NCBI GenBank assembly: GCA_963747985.1 | Contig: CAVVHG010000006.1 | Location: 124,001 to 188,000 of the forward strand | Length of the DNA: 64,000 nucleotides | Source: JACADW01 sp963747985 | GTDB lineage: Bacteria > Acidobacteriota > UBA6911 | Direction: 5' to 3' | Shown here: positions 28,769 to 37,438 of the stretch, piece after piece | Numbering within the stretch: position 1 is the first letter of the stretch | Layout: every line of letters begins with the position of its first letter | Translations under genes and position numbers: made by a program | The notes under the pieces: model-generated | Told to the model about the DNA's origin: nothing | Databases searched by the model: none | What the model saw: only the letters and a program-made list of their open reading frames with translations

Positions 28769-29761
28769 ATGCCAATGAGAGTAGTCCACGGGCTGGAGGG
28801 GCTGCCGCAGACCTTGCCGCGACCCGTCCTGACCATCGGCAACTTCGACGGTGTGCACCTCGGCCATCAGAGCCTGATGCGCACGCTGGTCGCCCGGGCG
28901 GCTGCCATCGGCGGGTCGTCGCTGGTTCTTACATTCGATCCTCACCCGCTTCAGGTCCTGGCCCCGGACAACGCGCCCCGCCAGATCCAGACACTGAGCC
29001 AGAAGCTGGCTGCGCTAGGGGCCCTCGGAATCGATGTTGTCGTCGTTCTGCCTTTTACCCGGGATCTGGCGCGCATGGGGGCGCGCGAGTTTGTCGCGGA
29101 TATCCTGGTCCGGCGTCTGCAGACACGGGAAATTCACGTGGGAGCCAGCTTTGCCTTCGGTCACCGTCGGGAGGGAAGCTTCAACCTGCTGAAGGAGATG
29201 GGGGAGGAATTTGGCTTCCTGGTGGAAAAGATCCACCAGGTCCAGTTCCGAGGCACAAGGGTATCGAGCACAATGGTGCGCCAGGCCTTGATCAGCGGCC
29301 AGGCCGGCCTGGCACGGCGTTTCCTGGGGCGCCCATTTGCGCTCGACGGGGAAATCGTCCACGGTGCTGCTGTGGGCACGAGCCTGAAGGTGCCCACGGC
29401 CAACCTGGTGACGAGGAATGAGCTGATCCCGAGAACCGGCGTTTATGTTACTTTTCTTGACCTGGACGGGCGGCGCTGGAAGAGCGTCACGAATATCGGA
29501 ACACGCCCGACACTAACGGGACAATCCGGCGGCCCGTTGACTGTCGAAACGCATGTCCTGGACTTCGAAAAAGAACTGTACGGGGCGAGGGTTTGCGTGG
29601 AGGTCCTGATGCGGGTACGTGAGGAGCGGCGGTTCGAGTCGACCGAAGCACTCGTTTCGAGAATCAAGAAGGATGTGGCGACGGCACGCCGGTTCTTCGA
29701 ATGGGTCCAGCGTGTTGCGCCCGGGTGTCTGTCGGATGCGGCAGCCGGGAAGTCTCTGTGA
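28769..29761 (+). CDS. ribF: bifunctional riboflavin kinase/FAD synthetase
   Basis: The 330-residue protein has an N-terminal FMN adenylyltransferase domain with TIGNFDGVHLGHQSLM and the later STMVRQALISGQ. A C-terminal flavokinase domain follows (GAAVGTSLKVPTANLV; RTGVYVTFLDLDG; NIGTRPTL). It makes FMN and FAD, which this flavoprotein-rich gene set needs. Length is typical. It starts three bases after the DUF1844 stop. Confidence 0.95.
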   Translation: MPMRVVHGLEGLPQTLPRPVLTIGNFDGVHLGHQSLMRTLVARAAAIGGSSLVLTFDPHPLQVLAPDNAPRQIQTLSQKLAALGALGIDVVVVLPFTRDLARMGAREFVADILVRRLQTREIHVGASFAFGHRREGSFNLLKEMGEEFGFLVEKIHQVQFRGTRVSSTMVRQALISGQAGLARRFLGRPFALDGEIVHGAAVGTSLKVPTANLVTRNELIPRTGVYVTFLDLDGRRWKSVTNIGTRPTLTGQSGGPLTVETHVLDFEKELYGARVCVEVLMRVREERRFESTEALVSRIKKDVATARRFFEWVQRVAPGCLSDAAAGKSL

Positions 29762-29799
29762 GTCTTGCGTCAAGATCGCTGTCAGGCAAGGGGTGAAGC

Positions 29800-30096
29800 A
29801 TGGCAATTGACCGCACGGGAGTGATGAAGATAGCCGAACTGGCCAGGCTGGAGTTCAGCGGGCACGAACTGGAAGAGTTCACCCCCCAGTTCCAGCGGAT
29901 TCTGGATTTCATAGAGAACCTGAAGGAGGTCGGCGTCGACGGTGTGGAGCCGACGAGCCACGCATCGACCGGGGAAGGATCTTCTGTCCAGTTTGCACGC
30001 CTGGACGAGGTTCGAAGCTCACTGCCTGCGGAAGAGGCGCTGGCCAATGCCCCGGATCCAGGCAGCGACCACTTCCGGGTGCCGAAGGTGCTGTGA
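29800..30096 (+). CDS. gatC: Asp-tRNA(Asn)/Glu-tRNA(Gln) amidotransferase subunit C
   Basis: The 98-residue protein has the GatC pattern KIAELARLEFSGHELEEFTP, then QRILDFIENLKEVGVDGVEP and a C-terminal tail ending DHFRVPKVL. GatC bridges GatA and GatB in the transamidosome. A 273-base gap that holds repeat copy B separates it from gatA. gatB is not in the window. Confidence 0.93.
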   Translation: MAIDRTGVMKIAELARLEFSGHELEEFTPQFQRILDFIENLKEVGVDGVEPTSHASTGEGSSVQFARLDEVRSSLPAEEALANAPDPGSDHFRVPKVL

Positions 30097-30169
30097 GCGG
30101 AGGTTGGGGATTTGTCCGACAAGGCGTGGGTTGGGCGAACCCTGCGGCCAGGCTGGAAAGATCCTCGAT

Positions 30170-30272
30170 GTCGGGATCGGCATCCGCGTCGCAATCGCGA
30201 TGCGTGGACGGATCTCGGGACTGAGGTCGGCATGCGATCGATACCGACAGCGACTCCGATGCGGATCCCGAC
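30170..30272 (+). repeat. GATCGG-rich inverted repeat, copy B, inside the gatC-gatA gap
   Basis: The left arm starts GTCGGGATCGGCATCCGCGT and the right arm ends GACTCCGATGCGGATCCCGAC-like; they pair with few mismatches. The centre GATCTCGGGACTGAGGTCGG and the following GCGATCGATACCGA match copy A at 5756. No coding potential is seen. An element here would add a large hairpin to any gatC-gatA transcript. Confidence 0.85.
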
Positions 30273-30369
30273 CGCGCTTCGATGCGCCCGCGTTTGGGAG
30301 GCAGACCAGGCCACGCCGGGTGAGCGTGGCTGACTACATGGATGGGCCTTCAGGAGCGAAAGGAGACCG

Positions 30370-31824
30370 GTGAAGATTAACGACGCCTGCGACATTCGCG
30401 ATTCTGTGAGAAGCGGCAGCGTCTCCGCCGCAGAAGTAGCCGCCGCTGCGTTGAAGCGGATTGAAGAAGCCGATCCGCACCTGGGTGCTTTTATCACGGT
30501 TCAGCCTGACCAGGCGCTCGCACGGGCGAGAGAAGTCGACCGCAGGGTACGATCCGGAGAGACCGGTCTGCCGCTGGCCGGCGTCCCAGTCGCGGTGAAG
30601 GACAACATTTCCACCCGTCACCTGAAGACGACATGCGGATCCAGGATTCTTCAGAGTTATATCCCGCCGTTCAGTGCGACAGCGGTGCAGGCCCTCGAGA
30701 ACGCGGGAGCGGTCGTCGTCGGGAAGACCAACTGCGATGAATTCGGTATGGGCTCCTCGACCGAGAATTCAGCCTTTCACGTGACGCGCAATCCCTTTGA
30801 TCCGGATCGTGTCGCGGGAGGAAGCAGCGGCGGGAGCGCGGTAGCCGTCGCCGCTGGGATGGCAGCGCTCGCGCTCGGATCCGACACCGGAGGCTCTGTC
30901 CGTCAACCCGCATCGTTCTGCAACGTGGTAGGGATCAAACCGACCTACGGGCGCATCTCGCGCTACGGGCTGGTTGCGTTCGCGTCCTCGCTCGACGTTA
31001 TCGGAATTATTGCTCCAAGCCCGCGTGACGCGGCGCTGCTTCTGTCAACTGTCGCAGGGCCCGACGGAAGCGACTCTACGTCGGCCCGGGTCCCGGTTCC
31101 GGACTATTTCGAAGGCCTCGAGCGGCCGGTCAAAGGCCTCCGCGTAGGCGTGCCAAGGGAATTCTTCGATCCCGGGCTGGATCGCGAAGTGAAGAACATC
31201 ATCGACCAGGGGCTGCGGAACGCAACGTCGCTGGGTTGCGACGTCGAGGAGGTTTCACTTCCGCACACGCCGTACGCCGTGGCGGACTACTACATCATCG
31301 CGCCGGCGGAAGCGAGTTCGAACCTGGCACGCTACGACGGCGTCAGGTACGGGTACCGGGTGCCCGGCCCGCGGGATCTGGCCGACATGTACTTCCGCAG
31401 CCGCAGCCACGGATTTGGAGCCGAGGTGAAGCGCCGGATCATGATCGGGACCTTCGCCCTGTCGTCCGGGTACTATGAAGCCTACTACGGCCGTGCGATG
31501 AAAGTACGGACGCTGGTAAGACAGGACTATGAGAAGGTGTTCAAGAGAATCGACGTGCTGATGGCGCCCGTGAGCCCGACACCACCTTTCAGGATCGGCG
31601 AGAAGACCGTCGATCCCCTCGCCATGTACCTCTCGGACATCTACACGGTTACGGCCAATCTCGCAGGAATCCCGGCTTTGTCGGTTCCTTGCGGATTTAC
31701 TTCAGGAGGGCTCCCGGTGGGTCTGCAGATATTGGGAAGCCATTTCCAGGAAGCGACGCTTCTCCGCCTGGCACAGAACTACGTGAACTCGTTTCCAGTC
31801 GCCGCTCCTCCCCTTTGCGTCTAG
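30370..31824 (+). CDS. gatA: Asp-tRNA(Asn)/Glu-tRNA(Gln) amidotransferase subunit A
   Basis: The 484-residue amidase-signature protein starts at a GTG with AGGAG upstream. Catalytic elements are the Lys in GVPVAVKDNIST, the Gly/Ser-rich loop VAGGSSGGSAVAVAAGMAAL and the cis-Ser segment GSDTGGSVRQPASFC. It releases ammonia from glutamine to amidate mischarged Glu-tRNA(Gln) or Asp-tRNA(Asn). Full length, no damage. Confidence 0.95.
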   Translation: MKINDACDIRDSVRSGSVSAAEVAAAALKRIEEADPHLGAFITVQPDQALARAREVDRRVRSGETGLPLAGVPVAVKDNISTRHLKTTCGSRILQSYIPPFSATAVQALENAGAVVVGKTNCDEFGMGSSTENSAFHVTRNPFDPDRVAGGSSGGSAVAVAAGMAALALGSDTGGSVRQPASFCNVVGIKPTYGRISRYGLVAFASSLDVIGIIAPSPRDAALLLSTVAGPDGSDSTSARVPVPDYFEGLERPVKGLRVGVPREFFDPGLDREVKNIIDQGLRNATSLGCDVEEVSLPHTPYAVADYYIIAPAEASSNLARYDGVRYGYRVPGPRDLADMYFRSRSHGFGAEVKRRIMIGTFALSSGYYEAYYGRAMKVRTLVRQDYEKVFKRIDVLMAPVSPTPPFRIGEKTVDPLAMYLSDIYTVTANLAGIPALSVPCGFTSGGLPVGLQILGSHFQEATLLRLAQNYVNSFPVAAPPLCV

Positions 31825-31925
31825 AGTTATGTAACCCCGCTCACTGGCGCCGCGAGATCCTCACAGGGCAGGTCTTTGCGGCCAGGCATCCATCGCCCAT
31901 AGCCATGCAGAAGAGCGTGAGGGGT

Positions 31926-32059
31926 CTCGATGGCGGGATCGGAATCGGGGTCGCGATCGCTATCGGTACCAGGAACATCCGTTGGCGGACCCGTCTCGGA
32001 ATCGAGATCGAATCCCACTCGATGGCGAAACCGATTACGATACCGATGCCGACCCCGAG
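31926..32059 (+). repeat. GATCGG-rich inverted repeat, copy C
   Basis: The left arm contains GGCGGGATCGGAATCGGGGT and GCGATCGCTATCGGTACC; the right arm contains CGATTACGATACCGATGCC and GACCCCGAG. The centre reads GTCTCGGAATCGAGATCG, close to copies A and B. It occupies most of the 331-base gap between gatA and the next gene; the remainder shows nothing. Confidence 0.8.
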
Positions 32060-32155
32060 GGTAACTCGGCGTCGCCACGCTCTGTCGTGCGTGCCGTACC
32101 TGCCTGCAGCGCAGATTTCTTCGCTCACTCTCCGCTGGCGGCCGTTAGAAGGAGT

Positions 32156-32710
32156 GTGAGACACACCTGCTCGGTTTTCATCCTTCTGGGTCTGATTACT
32201 GCGCTGTTGCCCTCATCCTGGGCCGCCCAATCGCTGGCGGAGGTTGCCCGCAAGGAAGCAGAACGGCGCCGTGAGCTGGATCGTCAGGGAGTCGAAGCAA
32301 GAGTCATCGACGGCGATGCTGCGCGGCTTGCGCCCAATGGAAATCTAAGCACGTCGTCTGCCACGCCCTCTTCTCGGGTGCCTGCGGAACCCGCACGAAG
32401 CGCGAGCCGGGAGAGGCCTCGCTCGTACCGAACCAGAATCCAGAAGCTTGACCGGGAAACAAGGTCCGCCGAAGCTCGAATCGCCGCGCTCCGCGAGCGT
32501 CTCAGGAAAGAGCGCTGGGCCCTGCCCAAGGTCGGACGGCTGTCGAAATCTTATGGCGCGGCAACTTCGCAGGAGCGCCTTTTGGGCCAGATCAGGGATC
32601 TGGAATCAAAGGTCAAGCAGCTGAGACAGGAACGCCGCGAAGCCTGGGACGAAGGCAGGAGAGCCGGCTTTCAACCGGGCGAACTCGATGGCAAGGGTGT
32701 AACGCCCTGA
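32156..32710 (+). CDS. small secreted coiled-coil protein, function unknown
   Basis: A GTG at 32156 starts 184 residues. An N-terminal signal peptide (FILLGLITALLPSSWAAQ) is followed by a charged, Arg/Glu-rich chain with heptad-like stretches (RIQKLDRETRSAEARIAALR; LLGQIRDLESKVKQLRQERR). The frame is open upstream to 31982, but those residues come from the repeat and look non-coding. AAGGAG lies only one base before the GTG, so the true start is uncertain. No family is recognised. Confidence 0.55.
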   Translation: MRHTCSVFILLGLITALLPSSWAAQSLAEVARKEAERRRELDRQGVEARVIDGDAARLAPNGNLSTSSATPSSRVPAEPARSASRERPRSYRTRIQKLDRETRSAEARIAALRERLRKERWALPKVGRLSKSYGAATSQERLLGQIRDLESKVKQLRQERREAWDEGRRAGFQPGELDGKGVTP

Positions 32711-32715
32711 TCAGG

Positions 32716-33606
32716 TCACGGCCTGCGGTGCGCTTTCTCTTCGAGCAACTGCCGATATGCGTCCCGTCGAGTAATGCCGCGCCGGCGTGCGACCTCCTTC
32801 AGTGCTTCTTTTGACGACAAGCCGCCGGCGGAGATTACCTGCTCGATGTGATCCTGTATGGAGTCCGGTGTCGCCCGGGGCGCAGCGCTTTCCGTTCCGC
32901 GATCAACGACAATGGTGATCTCTCCCAGAATCCTCTCCCGCGACGCCATGGATTCGAGGATCTCCGCGAGAGTGCCTCGCTGCCAATCTTCGTGGACCTT
33001 GGTAATCTCGCGCGCCAGGCAGGCCTTACGGGGCCCCAGCACCGCGAGCATGTCTTCGAGCGCCGCCAACAGGCGATGCGGCGCTTCGTAGAAGACAAGG
33101 GTACATCGGAGCGGGGCGAGTTCCTGGAGCCGGCTCCTCCGGGCTCCTCTGCGCGGGGGGAGATACCCGGCAAAAAGAAACGAATCCGTCGGCAGGCCGG
33201 ATGCCGACAACGCGGCGATGACGGCGGATGGGCCCGGGATTGCGACGACCGGGATTCCGGCGTCACGGCATGACGAGACCAGCCTGAACCCCGGGTCCGA
33301 CATGAGCGGAGTGCCTGCGTCGCTGATGAGAGCGACGCTCCTCCCTGCCCGGAGAAGATCGAGAAGCTGCGGGGCGCGTCGCGATTCGTTGTGTTCGTGG
33401 TAGCTTTCGCGCGGAGTTGAAATGCCGTAATGATGAAGCAGCTTCGCCGCGTGGCGGGTGTCTTCGCATGCAATCAGGTCGACCTGCTCGAGGATCCGGA
33501 TCGCGCGCCGTGTGATGTCTTCCAGGTTTCCGATCGGCGTCGCCACTACATAAAGCGTACCCGGTGCAGGTTCGCTGGAGCCCGCGAGTTCGGCATCTGT
33601 GGGCAT
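32716..33606 (-). CDS. rsmI: 16S rRNA (cytidine-1402-2'-O)-methyltransferase
   Basis: The 296-residue protein opens with LYVVATPIGNLEDITRRAIR and has LIACEDTRHAAKLLHHYGI and VALISDAGTPLMSDPG, the SAM-binding landmarks of RsmI. It methylates the ribose of C1402 in 16S rRNA. The C-terminal helical tail (SSKEALKEVARRRGITRRDA) is typical. It starts six bases after pdxJ on the same strand. Confidence 0.95.
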   Translation of the reverse strand: MPTDAELAGSSEPAPGTLYVVATPIGNLEDITRRAIRILEQVDLIACEDTRHAAKLLHHYGISTPRESYHEHNESRRAPQLLDLLRAGRSVALISDAGTPLMSDPGFRLVSSCRDAGIPVVAIPGPSAVIAALSASGLPTDSFLFAGYLPPRRGARRSRLQELAPLRCTLVFYEAPHRLLAALEDMLAVLGPRKACLAREITKVHEDWQRGTLAEILESMASRERILGEITIVVDRGTESAAPRATPDSIQDHIEQVISAGGLSSKEALKEVARRRGITRRDAYRQLLEEKAHRRP

Positions 33607-33612
33607 GGCCTG

Positions 33613-34353
33613 TCAGCGATCCGATCCCATGGCCTGCAACATCTCCCGCACGGCTCGGTCCATCCCCACCAGCACTGCCCGTGCGACAATGTTGTGGCCG
33701 ATGTTGAGTTCCTCGATCTGGGGGATGTCGCAGATTGCCCGAACGTTGCGATAGGTCAAGCCGTGACCTGCCAGAACGTTCATGCCCAGGCCTGCCGCCT
33801 TTTCGGCGGCCGAGGTCACTTTCGCCCGTTCGACCGCCAGGGCGGGCCCGGCAAGGTCCGGGCTCCGCGGGCAGGTCTCGGAGTAGGCACGCGTGTTAAG
33901 CTCGATCATCTTCGCGCCCACCCGCGCCGACGCCTCTACGGTCTCAGGCTCCGGATCGATGAACAGGCTCACTGCGATACCGCCTTCACGCAGCCTGCGG
34001 ATCGCCGATTCGATGCGGTCGGCATTTCGCAGAACATCCAGCCCCCCCTCGGTGGTTACCTCGCTCTCTCTCTCGGGCACGAGCGTCGCCTGATCCGGGA
34101 GAAGCTTCAGTGCGATGAGAACCATTTCCTCCGTGGCCGCCATCTCGAGGTTGAGGCGTGTCGTCACGGCTTCGCGCAGGCGCCGCACGTCGGTGTCCTG
34201 GATGTGTCTGCGGTCATGCCTGAGATGCACGGTGATACCGTGGGCACCCGCGAGTTCCGCCATCAACGCAGCCGCGACGGGGTCAGGCTCGAGCGCCTGA
34301 CGGGCCTGCCGGATGGTGGCCACGTGGTCCACGTTTACTCCCAGCTTGGTCAT
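33613..34353 (-). CDS. pdxJ: pyridoxine 5'-phosphate synthase
   Basis: The 246-residue TIM-barrel protein begins TKLGVNVDHVATIRQAR and carries GAHGITVHLRHDRRHIQD, LNLEMAATEEM and the C-terminal ELNIGHNIVARAVLVGM, all PdxJ landmarks. It condenses 3-amino-2-oxopropyl phosphate with deoxyxylulose 5-phosphate to give PNP, the vitamin B6 precursor. It leads the pdxJ-rsmI pair. Confidence 0.96.
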   Translation of the reverse strand: MTKLGVNVDHVATIRQARQALEPDPVAAALMAELAGAHGITVHLRHDRRHIQDTDVRRLREAVTTRLNLEMAATEEMVLIALKLLPDQATLVPERESEVTTEGGLDVLRNADRIESAIRRLREGGIAVSLFIDPEPETVEASARVGAKMIELNTRAYSETCPRSPDLAGPALAVERAKVTSAAEKAAGLGMNVLAGHGLTYRNVRAICDIPQIEELNIGHNIVARAVLVGMDRAVREMLQAMGSDR

Positions 34354-34494
34354 GCCGCTCCCCCCGGATCTTGTGAGGTAATGTGCCCTCCCTTTTTAAA
34401 TGCAAATGACGCAATTGTCCATAGCCCTTGTCCACATCCTGTGATTCAGACAGTGGAGATTAGAGTGACGTCGTCTCGTCAGGTGATCGCTGTC

Positions 34495-34774
34495 CAACCC
34501 CTTCAGGGTTGGGCCTTGCGGCAGATCCGATCCTCCCCGGGGTTTGCACCCCGGGCTGATCTGTTCGACCCCCTTCGGGGTCGAGTCCGACGTACTGCGC
34601 CCGGGGGCTGAGCGTGACCATGCCGTTCAGCCCATTGACTCGCCGGTGGCGGCGATGCCTCACGGATGCCAGCCGCGATCGACATTGACGACGCTGAAAG
34701 CGTCGAATAGAACAGCCCGGGGTGCAAACCCCGGGGATCAGGATGATCCGAAGATGTCAACCCTGAAAGGGTTG
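34495..34774. repeat. MITE-like nested inverted-repeat element
   Basis: The 280-base element has arms of about 90 bases that are near reverse complements, and each arm holds short hairpins. The outer pair is CAACCCCTTCAGGGTTG (34495-34511) and CAACCCTGAAAGGGTTG (34758-34774). The middle pair is centred on the GTTTGCAC-type loop flanked by CCCCGGG (34535-34555 and 34716-34736). The inner segments have CGACCCCCTTCGGGGTCG and CGACGCTGAAAGCGTCG. There is no open frame for a transposase. It lies between pdxJ and tRNA-Ser; the rest of 34354-35011 is empty. Confidence 0.8.
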
Positions 34775-35011
34775 CACAGCGTCCTTGCAGCGCAGGCTGC
34801 CTGTCACTCGCCGCCAGTCTCGCAGCCCTCACTGTCTGAACCGCAGGTCCACATCGGTGCGCCGCGCCCACTTTCTCCGCAAGGTTTCGACCGATGACCG
34901 AGGCAGAACTGCGCAGAAGGAATTCTAGTAGAAATGTGGAGCCGAGATCCGCTACTATTTCCTGCCGGCCCGGGCGTGCTCGTCCGCACTGGCACGCAAG
35001 TATTCGACCGC

Positions 35012-35104
35012 GGAGAGGTGCTGGAGTGGTCGAACAGGGCTGCCTGCTAAGCAGTTACACTGGCAAAACCGGTGTCGGGGGTTCGAATCCCCCCCTCTCC
35101 GCCA
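35012..35104 (+). tRNA. tRNA-Ser, anticodon GCU
   Basis: Acceptor strands GGAGAGG (35012-35018) and CCTCTCC (35094-35100) pair. The anticodon loop reads CTGCTAA with GCT as anticodon. A long variable arm (class II) precedes the T-loop GGTTCGAATCC. The discriminator is G and CCA is encoded. It decodes AGC/AGU serine codons. Confidence 0.96.
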
Positions 35105-35154
35105 CTTTTCGGGAGCATCAACGGCTCTGCTTCAGGTTTACCGACTGGGCGGCT

Positions 35155-35768
35155 CTACCTGGCGTCCCCGGATTTCAACCGCTTCTTCAGTTCCTGACGC
35201 CTCTCCAGTTCCTCGAGGATGAGGAGATAGGCCACGTTGTAGTTGTAGATGTTGCTCACGTACGTAACCGTCTCGCGGCCAATACGCTCGGATGCGATCT
35301 CCTCGACGTTTCCGAACCAGATGTTCGGCTTCAGGCCGCGCCGCGCTAAATCCCCTTCTCCACGAGGTAATGCGTGCGGTTGCAGGTCACTCCTGCGCGG
35401 ATAATACGGCGCGTTGCCATGCCGTCGAAATCGCCCGTGGTTGGCTGATCGATGATATTGCGCACTGACACGGGCAGCTCCGACTCATACGCCGGGGGCG
35501 GCAAGGTATCCTCCACCGGCTTGCCGGGCTGAGCCTCCGGAGCTTTGGCGCCCTCTTGTCGTGTGCTCTCCTTCTTTCCTGAGCGCCCACCCGATGCGAT
35601 CGTCAGAGCGAGTAGCGCAGCGACTCCAGCCGACAGGATTGAAGATGAAAGCCTGTGGGAAACGGCCATGGCACTGATCCTTCCCCCAAGACCTATAAGC
35701 GCTTCGATCCGCAGAGACAAGTGGAAGACGCGGTTGCGGGAATGAATTTTGTGTGAAGAACGGACCAT
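35155..35768 (-). pseudogene. mltF-like lytic transglycosylase relic with internal deletion
   Basis: The 5' part (ATG at 35669 or 35768) encodes an N-terminal hydrophobic segment, then LPVSVRNIIDQPTTGDFDGM and TRRIIRAGVTCNRTHYLVEK, which resembles the start of MltF-type proteins. It stops at 35346. In another frame, 35155-35320 encodes GLKPNIWFGNVEEIA, RIGRETVTYVSNIYNYNVAY and LLILEELERRQELKK before a stop, which is the C-terminal end of the same family. The middle, including the catalytic SLT domain (probably 300 or more residues), is missing. This is a dead gene with both ends retained. Confidence 0.7.
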
Positions 35769-35828
35769 GGGATAATTCGCCGGCGGCTCCGGTGCCCAAA
35801 GAGAATCTGGAACATGAGGAGGCTGAGA

Positions 35829-37262
35829 ATGAGTCGCATTCGCCGGTTTGGGGTTGTTGCCTTCGCCCTCGGTCTGGTGTTACTGAGCTCGGCAGGAGCC
35901 CAGGAGAGAGCTCCCCGCCCGAATATTGTTTACATTGTGTCGGATGATCAGGGATGGAAGGATGTCGGGTATCACGGGTCCGACATTAAAACGCCGGAAA
36001 TCGATCACCTCGCGGCCGGAGGTGTACGACTGGAACAGTTCTATGCGCAGCCCATGTGCACGCCGACCCGCGCGGCGTTGATGACCGGGCGATATCCGTT
36101 TCGCTATGGCCTGCAGACTGCCGTCATACTATCCGGTCATACCTACGGTCTTTCAACCGACGAGTGGCTACTGCCCCAGGCGCTGAGAGAAGCGGGCTAC
36201 TACACTGCGATTGTAGGGAAGTGGCACCTCGGCCATGCGGACCCGAAGTATTGGCCACGCCAGAGGGGCTTCGATTATCAGTATGGCCCGTTGATCGGCG
36301 AGATCGACTACTTCACTCATGAACAGCATGGGGTCGTGGATTGGTACCGCAACAACAAGCTGGTCAAGGGAAGAGGCTACTCGACCACATTGCTTGGCAA
36401 CGAAGCGGTGAATCTCATCGAGAAGCATGATACCTCCAGGCCCCTGTACCTCTACCTGGCCTTCAATGCGCCCCACGCCCCCTATCAGGCGCCCCAGGAG
36501 TATCTCGACAGGTACAAAGACATCACCGATCCCAGTCGGCGTGCCTACGCGGCGAGCATCACCGCGATGGACGACCAGATTGGTCGGGTCCTTCGGGCGC
36601 TCGAGAAAAGAGGTATGCGCGACAAAACCCTCGTTTTCTTCCAGAGTGACAATGGCGGTACGCGCAACAAAATGTTTGCCGGCGAGGGCGACATGTCAAA
36701 GACTGTCATCCCCTGCGACAACGGCCCCTACCGGGAGGGAAAGGGGTCGTTGTACGAAGGCGGCACCCGTGTCATAGCACTGGCGAACTGGCCCGGACAC
36801 GTAAGGTCCGGGGCGACGGTCGACGGGATGATCCACGTCGTGGACATATACCCGACGCTCGCTGCACTTGGCGGAGCGTCAACTGCCAAAGCCAAGATGC
36901 TCGATGGTGTGAACGTGTGGCCCACGCTGAGTGAGGGCAGACCCTCGCCACGATCGGAAGTCATCTATAACGTTGAACCATTCCGGGCGGGCGTCCGGGA
37001 GGGAGACTGGAAGCTCATCTGGCGTACTCCACTTCCGTCTGCAGCGGAGCTCTACAACATCGGGCAGGATCCTTCTGAAAAGAACAATCTGGCAGCCCGG
37101 AATCCGGAGAAGGTTGCAGAGCTGCAAAAACGAGCCAATGAGCTTGCTGCCACAATGGTGAAACCGCTGTTTCTGGAGACTGAATTCAAAGCCTTGCTCC
37201 AGCGGCTTGGCATGCCGCCGGCGCTTCCCGGCGAGGAATTTGAGTTCAACGAAGAGAAGTAG
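35829..37262 (+). CDS. secreted type I sulfatase (arylsulfatase family)
   Basis: The ATG at 35829 is chosen because AGGAGG lies six bases upstream; an in-frame ATG at 35814 exists. The 477-residue product has a signal peptide (FGVVAFALGLVLLSSAGAQ). The N-terminal metal site is VSDDQGWKDVGYHG, and CTPTRAALMTGRYPFRYG holds the Cys converted to formylglycine. GKWHLGH and QSDNGG supply further active-site residues. It cleaves sulfate esters, possibly from polysaccharides. No maturase gene is visible in the window. Confidence 0.93.
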   Translation: MSRIRRFGVVAFALGLVLLSSAGAQERAPRPNIVYIVSDDQGWKDVGYHGSDIKTPEIDHLAAGGVRLEQFYAQPMCTPTRAALMTGRYPFRYGLQTAVILSGHTYGLSTDEWLLPQALREAGYYTAIVGKWHLGHADPKYWPRQRGFDYQYGPLIGEIDYFTHEQHGVVDWYRNNKLVKGRGYSTTLLGNEAVNLIEKHDTSRPLYLYLAFNAPHAPYQAPQEYLDRYKDITDPSRRAYAASITAMDDQIGRVLRALEKRGMRDKTLVFFQSDNGGTRNKMFAGEGDMSKTVIPCDNGPYREGKGSLYEGGTRVIALANWPGHVRSGATVDGMIHVVDIYPTLAALGGASTAKAKMLDGVNVWPTLSEGRPSPRSEVIYNVEPFRAGVREGDWKLIWRTPLPSAAELYNIGQDPSEKNNLAARNPEKVAELQKRANELAATMVKPLFLETEFKALLQRLGMPPALPGEEFEFNEEK

Positions 37263-37298
37263 GAAACCTGGATTGCGGAAGGCTGTAGCCAGACCGAA

Positions 37299-37421
37299 AT
37301 GACTGCTCTCACCGAAGCTGACACATGCCGTGAACACCTCTTCCCCGTGCTCTACGCGGCAAGCCGGACCGACGACCAGATCAACGGGCAGAAGAGCTTC
37401 GCCGGCGGGCGCACGCCTTGA
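37299..37421 (+). pseudogene. N-terminal scrap of a type I restriction HsdR-like gene
   Basis: A 40-codon frame encodes MTALTEADTCREHLFPVLYA, then TDDQINGQKSF, and ends in TGA. The EADTCR, PxLYAA and TDDQIxxQKxF pattern is what I know from the first 35 residues of EcoEI-type HsdR subunits. Nothing downstream continues it, and no hsdM or hsdS is seen. It overlaps the TTG of the next open frame. Identification rests on a short match. Confidence 0.45.
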
Positions 37422-37438
37422 CCGGAGAACCGGGACCT

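Noticed and set aside
34894..35349. Plus-strand open frame of 151 residues
   Set aside because: It runs through the tRNA-Ser gene and antisense to the mltF relic.
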